A DNA stretch of 64,000 bases from Carboxydothermus hydrogenoformans Z-2901 (lineage in GTDB: Bacteria > Bacillota > Z-2901 > Carboxydothermales > Carboxydothermaceae). A program made the position numbers and the translations under genes. This document shows positions 26,354 through 34,763 of the stretch, piece after piece. Location of the stretch: positions 558,001 through 622,000 of the forward strand of contig NC_007503.1 in the NCBI RefSeq assembly GCF_000012865.1. Direction: 5' to 3'. The notes under the pieces are model-generated. The model made no database searches. It worked only from the letters and a program-made list of their open reading frames with translations, and was not told the DNA's origin. Each line of letters begins with the position of its first letter. Position 1 is the first letter of the stretch.

Positions 26354-27787
26354 ATGAGAGGTAATCTTTTGGTGGTATCTAACCGGGGACCCTTTACCAT
26401 TGAAGAAAATAACGGTAGTTTAAAATACCGTCCGGCGGTAAGTGGACTTGTATCGGCGGTCCTTCCCGCCGTAAAAAAAATCGGAGGAACCTGGTTAGCC
26501 TGGGCAGGGAGAATTGCGGAGAAGCCTGCGGAAGTTCAGGCGGTAATTAAAGACGAGTTTCAATTTGTGGAAATCCTCCTATCCAGGGAAGAAGTAGAGG
26601 GGTATTATGAAGGTTATGCCAACGGAGTGCTCTGGCCGCTCTGCCACCTGATGCCGGAAAAAGTTAGGATGTACGAAGAAAATTACCGAATTTACCGGGA
26701 AGTTAACCAGAAATTTGCCCAAAAGGCTGCTACCTTATTAAGAACCGGGACGCTTTTATGGATTCATGACTACCACTTAGCTTTAATGCCCCACTTTATT
26801 CGCCAAAAAAATCCCTGGCAGCGAATTGCCTTTTTCTGGCATATACCCTTTCCGCCGGTAGAACTGTTTACCATTCAGCCCTGGGCGGAAGAAATTTTAC
26901 GCGGCCTTTTAGGTGCGGATATCATTGGTTTTCATATTGATGACTACCGGGAAAACTTTTTACGGGCGGTGGAGCGGGTATTAAAGCTTCCGGTAAATTA
27001 CGAGTGGGGTACCGTTTATTATAATGGACGAGAAGTCCTGGTCAAGGCGGTGCCGATTGGTATTGAAACTAAAAACTTCCAAAAGGAAGTGCCTGAAATT
27101 ACTGAAATTGAGCAAGAAATCGCAGGATTGAAAATCTTTCTGGGAGTCGAAAGATTGGATTATACCAAAGGTTTAAAAGAAAAAATCCAGGGGTTTGCCC
27201 GTTTTTTGGAGAAAAATCCCGAGTATCGGGGTAAAGTTAAGCTTTTACAGGTGGCGGTACCGACCCGGGAAAATATTGACCAATACCAAACTTATGCCCG
27301 GGAGGTTTTGGCCGAAGCCGCTAAGGTAAATGAACGTTTTGGCGATAACCACTGGCAGCCCATAAAGATTTTAAAGCGAAATTATAGCCAGGAAGAACTT
27401 ATCTATTTATACCGCATTGCCGATGCGCTTGTTATTACTTCCCTGGAAGATGGGCTTAACTTGGTGGCTAAAGAATATATTGCTTCCAGAAAAGAGCCGG
27501 GAGTGCTTATTTTAAGTAAACGGACGGGAGTTGCCCGGCAACTTAATGCTGCTCTTTTGGTCAATCCCTACTCGCCGGAAGAAATTGCTCTAAAAATGAA
27601 AGAAGCCATAGAAATGCCGGATACCCTCAAGAAAAAGAGTTTTTCTTTATTAAAGGAACAGGTTATCTTAAAAAACAATGAATGGTGGCTGGAAAATTTC
27701 CTGGGAAAAGAACTACGGTTGATGGATACAGGTTTTGGCAAATACTACCGCAAACGGGGTGAAAAGAAAGTTGGAGCTATTGACTAA
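26354..27787 (+). CDS. otsA: Trehalose-6-phosphate synthase
   Basis: 477 residues, ATG behind GTAGGAGGTGG. GT20 enzyme joining UDP-glucose and glucose-6-phosphate. Family motifs: VVSNRGPF at the start, YHLALMPHFIRQ, FFWHIPFPPVELF, GFHIDDYRENF, ERLDYTKGLKEK, and ALVITSLEDGLNLVAKEYIA for the donor site. Length is that of bacterial OtsA. It overlaps the phosphatase gene by 17 bases, a coupled synthase-phosphatase pair for trehalose as a compatible solute. A glucosylglycerol-phosphate synthase role is a less likely alternative. Confidence 0.92.
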   Translation: MRGNLLVVSNRGPFTIEENNGSLKYRPAVSGLVSAVLPAVKKIGGTWLAWAGRIAEKPAEVQAVIKDEFQFVEILLSREEVEGYYEGYANGVLWPLCHLMPEKVRMYEENYRIYREVNQKFAQKAATLLRTGTLLWIHDYHLALMPHFIRQKNPWQRIAFFWHIPFPPVELFTIQPWAEEILRGLLGADIIGFHIDDYRENFLRAVERVLKLPVNYEWGTVYYNGREVLVKAVPIGIETKNFQKEVPEITEIEQEIAGLKIFLGVERLDYTKGLKEKIQGFARFLEKNPEYRGKVKLLQVAVPTRENIDQYQTYAREVLAEAAKVNERFGDNHWQPIKILKRNYSQEELIYLYRIADALVITSLEDGLNLVAKEYIASRKEPGVLILSKRTGVARQLNAALLVNPYSPEEIALKMKEAIEMPDTLKKKSFSLLKEQVILKNNEWWLENFLGKELRLMDTGFGKYYRKRGEKKVGAID

Positions 27788-28526
27788 GCTTTCTGGCCGA
27801 AAAATACTGCTCATGACCGATTTTGACGGAACGATAGCGGCTTACAGAAAAGACCCGCGCAAGGTAAGTTTAGCCAAAGATATGGTGGCAATCCTGCAGA
27901 AATTTACCCGGCAGCCAAATCTTAAATTAGCGGTGGTTTCCGGACGGGGGCTTCAGGATTTAGAAAAAATGGTAAATATCCGGGGAATTATTTTAGCCGG
28001 CTGTTTTGGAGGAGTATTTCGGGATGAACAGGGAAAAGTTCATACCTGGGAAAAGGCCCCCGACTATTTTGGACCGGTGGAGGAGTTAGCGGAATTTTTT
28101 TCCCGTTCTCCCGTTTTTAAAGGAGTTTATATTGAAAAAAAAGAAATTGCCTTAACTTTACATTACAAAGATTTGGGAGTAAAGAAACGGCGGGAGGTTT
28201 TAAAGGTAATTGAAGAAGCCCGGGAAAAAAACCCTATCTTTAACTTCCACGTGGGAGATAAAGGAACCGAAATTATCCCGCAGGGATTGGGCAAAGGATG
28301 GTTTATTCAGGAAATGTTAAAAAAATACCCGGACTTTTATCCGGTGTTTTTAGGGAATGACTGGGTAGACCTTGAGGGAATTGAAGTTTTAAGGGGGCAG
28401 GGTTTAGCATTTTACGTAGGGGATACCCCGCCCCCGGGAAGTCACGGGCTTTCGGGGTTAAAAGAGGTGAAAAAGCTTTTTAAGAAGCTTTTGGCAGTAA
28501 ACCAAGCCGCTTTAAATGCATCTTAA
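27771..28526 (+). CDS. otsB: Trehalose-6-phosphate phosphatase
   Basis: 251 residues from the TTG at 27771, placed 8 bases after GGGGTGA; the longer frame has no ribosome site. HAD-superfamily phosphatase with motif I DFDGTIA, motif II VVSGR, and the C-terminal FLGNDWVDLEGI (motif IV acidic residues). It dephosphorylates the OtsA product to trehalose. Last gene of the run that starts at 22936; its end overlaps the convergent MBL gene by 47 bases. Confidence 0.9.
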   Translation: MELLTKLSGRKILLMTDFDGTIAAYRKDPRKVSLAKDMVAILQKFTRQPNLKLAVVSGRGLQDLEKMVNIRGIILAGCFGGVFRDEQGKVHTWEKAPDYFGPVEELAEFFSRSPVFKGVYIEKKEIALTLHYKDLGVKKRREVLKVIEEAREKNPIFNFHVGDKGTEIIPQGLGKGWFIQEMLKKYPDFYPVFLGNDWVDLEGIEVLRGQGLAFYVGDTPPPGSHGLSGLKEVKKLFKKLLAVNQAALNAS

Positions 28527-29379
28527 TGCCGATGATTTCCCACATCCGTACCCAGGGGTCAATTTTTTGAAACTTTAAAGGATAAAAAATTGAATTATCG
28601 GCTATTTCTTCGATGGTATATCCCTTTTGCCACAATGTTTTAATTTTTTCTTCCCGCAGGGCGATTATCTCTAAAAAACGGTTTAACCCGGGTAAAAAGT
28701 TTTTCTTTTCCACCATTCCTTTTTCGTGCCCCGTTATGTAGTATTTGACATCAACTTCCCGTAAAATTTTGGAAGACCTGATAAACTGGTCGATATCACC
28801 GTCGGGAGCCATATAAAAGGGGCCAAAGGAAGTTAAATCGTAATCCCCGGTGTAAATTATCCCGAGGTCCGGGAAATAGGGAAAAACATAGCCAGGGGTG
28901 TGGCCGGGAGCTTTAAGAAAAATGGTTTTAATTCCGACAATTTTAATTTCTTCTGAAGTTGGATACGCTTCTTTGGTTTTTTCGATAACCGTTACAATAT
29001 CTGGACGATTGTACGGCGAAAGGGAAGGACTTTTAAAACCCTTTTTTATTTCTTGAGCCCACCAGTTCGGGTAATCTTTGCCGAAATAATGTCCGGTTCC
29101 AAGACGCCGAGCGAATTCCCTTAAATCCGAAAGGGCCGGTAAGTCTTCCGCATTTATAAAAACGGCCGTGGTTTTTGGAAAAAAATTAATACCCCAGACG
29201 TGGTCGTAGTGATAATGGGTTAAATAGATTTCCTGCACAGATAGATTTTTAAGAATATTTCCTGCGCCGGGATCGATTAAGGCCTGTCTTCCGTTACCTT
29301 CGAGAAGCAGGCTGGTGCAGTAGGGAAAACGGCTATTGTTTTCTCCGGGAATAATTTTAAGTGGTCCCCAATCTTCCAT
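28480..29379 (-). CDS. Metallo-beta-lactamase-fold hydrolase
   Basis: 299 residues, ATG at 29379 behind GAGGGGGGAG on the minus strand. The zinc signature THYHYDH (HXHXDH) lies at about 74-80; further ligands are the His in APGHTPG, the Asp in YTGDYD and the His in YITGHEKG. The C-terminal 60 residues are helical (a possible small extra domain: IIALREEKIKTLWQKGYTIEEIADN). This layout resembles glyoxalase II-like MBL hydrolases; the substrate is unknown. Convergent with otsB, with overlapping 3' ends and no terminator between them. Confidence 0.82.
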   Translation of the reverse strand: MEDWGPLKIIPGENNSRFPYCTSLLLEGNGRQALIDPGAGNILKNLSVQEIYLTHYHYDHVWGINFFPKTTAVFINAEDLPALSDLREFARRLGTGHYFGKDYPNWWAQEIKKGFKSPSLSPYNRPDIVTVIEKTKEAYPTSEEIKIVGIKTIFLKAPGHTPGYVFPYFPDLGIIYTGDYDLTSFGPFYMAPDGDIDQFIRSSKILREVDVKYYITGHEKGMVEKKNFLPGLNRFLEIIALREEKIKTLWQKGYTIEEIADNSIFYPLKFQKIDPWVRMWEIIGIKMHLKRLGLLPKAS

Positions 29380-29430
29380 TTTTCTCCCCCCTCTTCTTTA
29401 CTATCTTAACAGAAAAGAATTAATCCGGCT

Positions 29431-29511
29431 ATGCCGGATCAGGGAGTAGAGGGTGATATTTTTATTATCATTGACAGGAAAAATGGCAAAATTACCGAAT
29501 TCTTAAAGTAG
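29431..29511 (+). pseudogene. Possible relic of an acyl-CoA ligase hinge region
   Basis: A 26-codon open stretch encodes GDIFIIIDRKNGKI, similar to the hinge motif (FIVDRKKDMI) of AMP-forming acyl-CoA ligases. It stops at 29509. No ribosome site. It lies 320 bases before a fragment matching the C-terminal domain of the same family, in the right order and on the same strand. Confidence 0.35.
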
Positions 29512-29513
29512 TA

Positions 29514-29717
29514 AATAAAATATGGAGGTTATTAAGAAAAGGTGCAGGGAGTAAGGCAGATAAACAAAAAAATTTTGGGCTTGTTTCTTTTTATGACTTT
29601 CCTTTTTATGCAGCCTTTGGCAATAAAGCAAAGCAGGCTTTCCTGGATGAGCTGTGGGGCGAGCGGAAGTATAATGTACCGTATTTAACCATTGCCCAAA
29701 CCCGCAAGAAATACTAA
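29514..29717 (+). pseudogene. Unidentified C-terminal gene relic
   Basis: An open frame without a start codon, ending at the stop 29715-29717, encodes about 67 residues with a protein-like C-terminus (FLDELWGERKYNVPYLTIAQ, then TRKKY). I do not recognise the family. It lies between the two acyl-CoA-ligase-like fragments, as an insertion into a decaying gene would. A weak hairpin AACCG/CGGTT (29716-29730) with a T-rich tail follows. The rest of 29380-29831 holds no gene that I can support. Confidence 0.3.
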
Positions 29718-29831
29718 CCGTTTAGCGGTTGTTTTTGGCGTTTTAACGTTAAATTCATGCCACTTAAAGTTTTGTCATTCCGTAACCTCCAATTACATGT
29801 GTAAAATAATGTAAGAAAAGGAGGGAGCGGG

Positions 29832-30101
29832 ATGACTCCTCGGGAAATCGAAGATGTTTTTTACGAAAGTCCGGAAGTTTTAGATGTGGCTGTAGTAGGG
29901 ATAAATGAGCCTTTAGCTACCGAAAATGCTGTGGCTTTTGTGGTGTTAAAAGATAAAGCTAAAATTGAAACTTTGTTTGAGCTGTGTAAAACAAAACTTC
30001 CCCCCCGGTATATCCCCAAAAAAATTATTCCGGTAGATTTTATTCCCAAGACCAAAACCGGAAAGGTAATTTTTAGCGAACTAAAAGAAATGGCATTATG
30101 A
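29832..30101 (+). pseudogene. Acyl-CoA ligase C-terminal domain, stand-alone fragment
   Basis: 89 residues that match only the C-terminal AMP-binding domain of acyl-CoA synthetases: TPREIEDVFYESPEVLDVAVVGINEP, AFVVLKD, LPPRYIPKKIIPVDFIPKTKTGKV with the catalytic Lys. The adenylate-forming N-terminal domain of about 400 residues is absent upstream. It has an ATG behind a good AAGGAGGG site, so a short protein could be made, but alone it could not activate an acid. Most likely the remnant of a deleted or interrupted ligase gene. It ends in a bidirectional terminator. Confidence 0.7.
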
Positions 30102-30129
30102 AAAAACGCGGCTTTTAGCCGCGTTTTTT
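30101..30129. terminator. Bidirectional terminator
   Basis: Perfect 13-bp stem, AAAAAACGCGGCT with AGCCGCGTTTTTT, and a 3-nt loop. The A and T runs serve both the plus-strand fragment and the minus-strand NlpC/P60 gene. Confidence 0.9.
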
Positions 30130-30946
30130 ATCTTACCCTGACCGCACCAGCATAACAGCTGGCATAATAACCTTCCCTTAAGGAGGAGATAATTACCCGG
30201 TCTTTGCCGGAACTGGCATGGATAAACTGTCCGTCTCCTATATAAATTCCCACGTGATTGATAACCGATGAGCCCTGAGTTTTAAAGAAAACTAAATCTC
30301 CCGGAGAAAGTTCGCTTTTATCAATCTTTTTGCCCACTTCATACTGGGCGAGGGAATTGTGCGGAAGGTTGATGCCTACCTGGCGGTAAACAAAAGCGGT
30401 AAAACCGGAACAGTCAAAGGCCGAACCGGAACTTGCCCCCCACTGATAGGGGGTGCCGAGATAACTCAGTGCGATTTTTACCACATCTCCCCGCCCTTCA
30501 CCCCGGGAAACTTTTTTAGTCGTTCGGGCTTTCGGGCGGGGGGAATTGCGGGAGGTGGTTTTCTTAACCAGGAGTTTTTGCCCGATACTCAGTTTTTCGG
30601 ATTTTAAATTGTTTAAACGCTTAAGCTCATCTACCGTTAGGTTAAACTTTTTAGCAATATCCCAGAGGGTATCGCCGGCTTTAACTATGTAAACCGAACT
30701 ACCGCTGCTGGAGCGGGAAACTGCCGTAGCTGTTGACTTTCCGGGAATCACTAATTTTTGGCCGGGCTTTAAAGCTTCCGATTTTAAGTTATTGGCTTTT
30801 TTAATCGCTTCAACGGTAGTGTTGTACCGCCGAGCAAGTAACCAGAGATTGTCGCCGCTTTTCACGGTAATAGTTGTTGCCCAAGCCGATGATTGCAGTA
30901 AGAAAACCGATAAAGTTAAAGTTGCAAGGGATTTTTTCAGGTTCAT
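30128..30946 (-). CDS. Secreted LysM-NlpC/P60 peptidoglycan hydrolase
   Basis: 272 residues from the ATG at 30946, 7 bases after AAGGAG on the minus strand (the GTG at 30952 is too close). Signal peptide (about 1-24), two LysM wall-binding domains (about 25-68 and 86-129: SGDNLWLLARRYNTTVEAIKK and AGDTLWDIAKKFNLTVDELKR), a basic Ser/Arg/Lys linker, then an NlpC/P60 domain (about 155-272) with catalytic Cys in FDCSGF, His in INHVGIYIG and a further His in FIHASS. Cuts D-gamma-glutamyl-diaminopimelate bonds in related enzymes; probably a cell-separation or turnover autolysin. Single gene. Confidence 0.93.
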   Translation of the reverse strand: MNLKKSLATLTLSVFLLQSSAWATTITVKSGDNLWLLARRYNTTVEAIKKANNLKSEALKPGQKLVIPGKSTATAVSRSSSGSSVYIVKAGDTLWDIAKKFNLTVDELKRLNNLKSEKLSIGQKLLVKKTTSRNSPRPKARTTKKVSRGEGRGDVVKIALSYLGTPYQWGASSGSAFDCSGFTAFVYRQVGINLPHNSLAQYEVGKKIDKSELSPGDLVFFKTQGSSVINHVGIYIGDGQFIHASSGKDRVIISSLREGYYASCYAGAVRVR

Positions 30947-31106
30947 GGCCACACTCCTTAAAAGTTATTAAAAACGCACCTAAAACTGATTATTCTACAA
31001 AAAAGCCAAAAATCCTGCATAAAATGACCAAAAATTAAAAAAGGAATTTTACGAGGTTTGGTTGTATAATAAGTAAGACGACAAATAAATTCTGGCGGGG
31101 GGTTTT

Positions 31107-34100
31107 GTGGTGAAATTAACAGAAAATGCTCTAAAAGTTTTGGAAGCAAGGTATTTGGCGCGCAATGAGAAGGGGGAGGTAATTGAAACCCCGGAAGAAA
31201 TGTTTTGGCGGGTGGCTCGGGCGATAGCGCAGGCGGAAAAAAATTATGCGGAAAATGATGAAGAAGAAATTGCCCGAGAATTTTATAATTTTATGACCGC
31301 GCTTGACTTTTTGCCCAATACGCCGACCCTGGTTAATGCCGGCCGACCATTAGGACAGCTTTCGGCCTGTTTTGTTTTACCGGTGGGCGATTCGATGGAA
31401 GAAATCTTTGATGCGGTAAAGTATTCTGCTTTAATTCATAAAAGTGGCGGAGGTACCGGTTTTAGCTTTTCCCGCCTTAGGGCCAAAGGGGCCCGGGTTC
31501 GCTCTACCGGTGGTATTGCCAGCGGTCCGGTAAGTTTTATGAAAGTATTTAATGCCGCCACCGAAGCGGTCAAACAGGGGGGCGTTCGGCGCGGGGCAAA
31601 CATGGGGGTGCTCCGGTGCGACCACCCAGATATCCTGGAATTTATTACTGCCAAAGAAGACAACAGGGATATTACGAATTTCAACATAAGCGTCGCGCTG
31701 ACCGATAAGTTCATGAAAGCATTGGAAGAAGATGGAGAATACGAGTTAATTGAACCTTCTACTGGAGAAGTAGTGGGTAGACTTCGGGCCCGGGAAGTTT
31801 TTGAAAGAATAGCGAGAAATGCCTGGAAAAATGGCGAGCCGGGGGTTATTTTTATTGACCGGATTAACGCGGCAAATGTCGTTCCGGAGCTGGGGGAAAT
31901 TGAATCAACCAATCCCTGCGTAACCGGAGATACCCTTGTCTTTACCGATAAAGGGTTAATTGAAGCAAGAAAGTTAGAAGTGGGAATGAAAGTTTGGAGC
32001 GGTGATGGCTGGAACGAAATTAAAGAAGTAATTAACAATGGCGTGAAACCGGTTTTAAAACTTAAACTGAAAACCGGGTTGGAAATTAAAGTAACCGAAG
32101 AACATAAAATTTTTACCGGTGAGGGCTGGAAAGAAGCCAAGGATCTAAAAGTAGGCGATAAACTTTATTTACCGGTTTCTTATCCTGAACTGGATTTCCC
32201 GGTAAAAGAAGAAAATGATTTTTATGAGTTTTTAGGGTATTTCCTGGGAGATGGTTCGTTAAGCGTTTCCAATCATGTTAGTTTACATGTGGGAAATGAT
32301 AAGGAATTAGCTTTATACTTCAAAGAAAAGGTAGAGAAGTATGCTGGTGCAGCTTATTTAATTGAAAGAGACGGGCAATATATCATCGATGTCCATCGAA
32401 AAGAGTTTGCGGAAAAGATAAAGAAAATTTTTGGTATAGAAATCACCGACAGCAAAGAAAAAGATATTCCCTCTTCCTTGCTTGCGGTTAATAGCGAAGC
32501 TATGAAAGCTCTTTTACGAGGTCTCTTTTCTGCCGATGGCTCGGTTTATGATGCTAACGGTTCGATTACTGTTGCCCTGTCGTCTACCTCTTATCCGTTA
32601 TTAAGAAAGGTTCAGATTTTACTGTTATCCCTTGGAATTCCATCTACCCTTACCGGTGAAAAAGACCAGGACGTAAAAATAATTAAGGGCAATGAGTACG
32701 AAACGCTACCGACTTACCGGTTAATTATTTCCGGAGAACGGGCTTCGTTATTTTTTAACAAGATTGGCCTAATTGGGGAAAAGAAAAAGAAATTTTTAGA
32801 ATTAATGGCTGGGAAAACGACCTACTCGACATTAAATAATCATCTCTACCAGGAGATAGTAAGCATCGAACCTGCGGGGGAGGAAGAAGTATTTGATATA
32901 ACTGCCCCACCAAAATATACCTGGATCACCAATGGCATATTGAGCTTAGACTGCGGCGAGCAACCTTTACTGCCCTACGAATCCTGCAACCTGGGTTCTA
33001 TTAACCTTGCCAATATGGTAAAAGACGGAGAGATTGACTGGGAACATTTGGAAAAAACTGTGAAACTGGCGGTACGTTTCCTGGATAATGTTATTGATGT
33101 TAACCATTACCCCTTACCGGAAATTGAAAAGATGACCAAAAAGACCCGGAAAATTGGTCTTGGCGTGATGGGTTTTGCCGATATGTTAATTAAATTAAAC
33201 ATTCCCTACGATTCGGAAGAAGCCCTGAATTTAGCCGATAAAGTGATGGAGTTTATTAATAAAAAGTCCAAGGAAGCTTCGGCAGAACTCGCCCGGGTTC
33301 GGGGTACTTTCCCCGCCTGGAAAAAGAGTGTCTGGGCTAAAAAAGGATTAAAACTTAGAAATGCTACTACCACTACGATTGCTCCTACCGGGTCGATAAG
33401 TATAATAGCCGGGGTATCGTCGGGAATAGAACCGGTTTTTGCCCTGGCGTTTAAACGCCATATTTTGGACCGAAAGGACATTGTGGAAGTGCATCGCCTG
33501 TTTGAACAGCACGCCAGGGAAAACGGCTATTACAGTGAAAAGCTCATGAATGAGGTGGCCAAAACCGGGCGGATTACCGGTATTGCCGGGGTTCCGGAAG
33601 AGGCAAAGAGACTTTTCGTTACTGCCTTGGATATTGCCCCGGAATGGCACGTTAAAATGCAGGCGGTATTCCAGAAACATACCGATAATGCCGTATCCAA
33701 AACGATAAACATGCCCAATTCCGCTACGGTGGAGGACGTTAAGGAAAGTTACCTTTTAGCGTATAAGCTGGGGTGCAAGGGGCTTACCGTCTACCGGGAT
33801 GGCAGTCGCGAGGAGCAGGTGTTAAATGCCGGCCTTAACGAAACTAAAAAAGACGAGAAGCCCGAAGAGTTAAAAACTTATAAAGTTGTACCCCGGCCGC
33901 GACCAACGGTTACGTACGGAATAACCGAAAAAGTTAAAATTGGCTGTGGCAACTTATACATTACCGTTAACCGGGATGAACAGGGAATTTGTGAGGTGTT
34001 CACCAACCTCGGACGGGCCGGAGGATGTCCTTCCCAGTCGGAAGCAACCAGCCGCCTGGTTTCGTTGGCGTTGCGCTCGGGAATTGATGTTACCGAGATA

Positions 34101-34412
34101 ATCGGGCAGTTAAAAGGTATAAGGTGTCATTCAACCTTAAGGCAGATGGGTAACGGTAAGGACATCAAAGTTTTGTCCTGTCCCGACGCTATTGGAAAGG
34201 CCATGGAAAAGGTTTTAAAGGATGCTTACGGTTTTAAAGGTAAGATAGAAGTAGATGCACCGCCGGTGGTGATCAGTAACGAGGGGGATGTTTACATTCC
34301 CGAAGACGACGGCGAAAGGAAAAATGGCTACTGTCCCGAATGCCACAGCAAATTAGAACATGAAGGCGGCTGCGTAGTTTGTCGCAATTGCGGTTATTCC
34401 AAATGCGGTTAA
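31107..34412 (+). CDS. nrdJ: Adenosylcobalamin-dependent ribonucleotide reductase, intein-containing
   Basis: 1,101 codons; after splicing the host protein is about 756 residues. Class II reductase making deoxynucleotides without oxygen. The N-extein (residues 1-270) includes LSACFVLPVGDSMEEIF with the redox Cys and HKSGGGTGFSFSRLR. The C-extein begins CGEQPLLPYESCNLGSINL, holding the thiyl-radical Cys and the second redox Cys, then TTIAPTGSISIIAGVSSGIEP. The C-terminal TSCPD domain (GGCPSQSEATSRL) and a Cys-rich tail (CPECH, CVVCRNCGYSKCG) complete it. Start is GTG 31107 or 31110 behind GGCGGGGGG. Monocistronic, with a strong terminator. Confidence 0.95.
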   Translation: MVKLTENALKVLEARYLARNEKGEVIETPEEMFWRVARAIAQAEKNYAENDEEEIAREFYNFMTALDFLPNTPTLVNAGRPLGQLSACFVLPVGDSMEEIFDAVKYSALIHKSGGGTGFSFSRLRAKGARVRSTGGIASGPVSFMKVFNAATEAVKQGGVRRGANMGVLRCDHPDILEFITAKEDNRDITNFNISVALTDKFMKALEEDGEYELIEPSTGEVVGRLRAREVFERIARNAWKNGEPGVIFIDRINAANVVPELGEIESTNPCVTGDTLVFTDKGLIEARKLEVGMKVWSGDGWNEIKEVINNGVKPVLKLKLKTGLEIKVTEEHKIFTGEGWKEAKDLKVGDKLYLPVSYPELDFPVKEENDFYEFLGYFLGDGSLSVSNHVSLHVGNDKELALYFKEKVEKYAGAAYLIERDGQYIIDVHRKEFAEKIKKIFGIEITDSKEKDIPSSLLAVNSEAMKALLRGLFSADGSVYDANGSITVALSSTSYPLLRKVQILLLSLGIPSTLTGEKDQDVKIIKGNEYETLPTYRLIISGERASLFFNKIGLIGEKKKKFLELMAGKTTYSTLNNHLYQEIVSIEPAGEEEVFDITAPPKYTWITNGILSLDCGEQPLLPYESCNLGSINLANMVKDGEIDWEHLEKTVKLAVRFLDNVIDVNHYPLPEIEKMTKKTRKIGLGVMGFADMLIKLNIPYDSEEALNLADKVMEFINKKSKEASAELARVRGTFPAWKKSVWAKKGLKLRNATTTTIAPTGSISIIAGVSSGIEPVFALAFKRHILDRKDIVEVHRLFEQHARENGYYSEKLMNEVAKTGRITGIAGVPEEAKRLFVTALDIAPEWHVKMQAVFQKHTDNAVSKTINMPNSATVEDVKESYLLAYKLGCKGLTVYRDGSREEQVLNAGLNETKKDEKPEELKTYKVVPRPRPTVTYGITEKVKIGCGNLYITVNRDEQGICEVFTNLGRAGGCPSQSEATSRLVSLALRSGIDVTEIIGQLKGIRCHSTLRQMGNGKDIKVLSCPDAIGKAMEKVLKDAYGFKGKIEVDAPPVVISNEGDVYIPEDDGERKNGYCPECHSKLEHEGGCVVCRNCGYSKCG
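31917..32951 (+). other. Intein with LAGLIDADG homing endonuclease in NrdJ (345 residues)
   Basis: Inserted between Pro and the radical Cys in STNP-CGEQP. Block A is CVTGDTLVFT (nucleophile Cys1), block B VTEEHKIFT. The endonuclease motifs are FLGYFLGDGS and LRGLFSADGS. The C-terminal blocks run VFDITAPPKYTWITNG then ILSLD, with Cys+1. The last residue is Asp instead of Asn, and the penultimate one is Leu instead of His: an atypical splicing centre. Both endonuclease motifs look intact, so the element may still be mobile. Confidence 0.93.
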
Positions 34413-34452
34413 AAAGCCTTGCAGCTTTTGCTGCAGGGCTTTTTCCTTTTTT
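34411..34452 (+). terminator. Intrinsic terminator after nrdJ
   Basis: 15-bp stem (34411-34425 with 34430-34444, one T-G wobble), TTTT loop and a T-rich tail. Confidence 0.9.
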
Positions 34453-34763
34453 GCATTTTTTGAGGTTGATATGTCCAAATTAATAGGTGAAGCTGAAATG
34501 TTTGGTTATGGCAAAAAACCAGTGTAAAACATTAATAAAAAAGTTTGTAATGATAGACAAAGAAGGAGTTTAGTAACAAACTTAATAAAAAAAATAAAAA
34601 AATTTTTTCAATTGCGGAAAAGTTAGCAGGAAAATCAAAAAAAAGAGCGAATATAAAATAATGTCGAAAAAAGACGAGAATCCTGAAAAGGCAATTTGTG
34701 AATATTTATACAAAAACATTTAAAAAGGTTTTTATATGTTGCGGAAAGGAAGGAGAATTCCTG
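34453..34763 (+). other. AT-rich intergenic region before the regulator gene
   Basis: No gene. It contains an inverted repeat AAGTTTGT (34541-34548) / ACAAACTT (34576-34583) and an imperfect palindrome TTTGTGAATA-TTTATACAAA (34695-34714). Either could be an operator for the MerR-XRE-cupin regulator that follows, but I see no proof. The in-frame ATG at 34698 lacks a ribosome site and is not used as the start. Confidence 0.45.

Noticed and set aside
29542-29688. Short GTG-started frame with a hydrophobic stretch in the decayed region
   Set aside because: About 48 codons; the overlapping frame ending at 29717 has a more protein-like sequence, and neither has convincing support as an intact gene.
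31436-32140. 234-residue minus-strand frame inside nrdJ
   Set aside because: Ser/Pro/Thr-rich antisense shadow covering both extein and intein, with no ribosome site or family resemblance.
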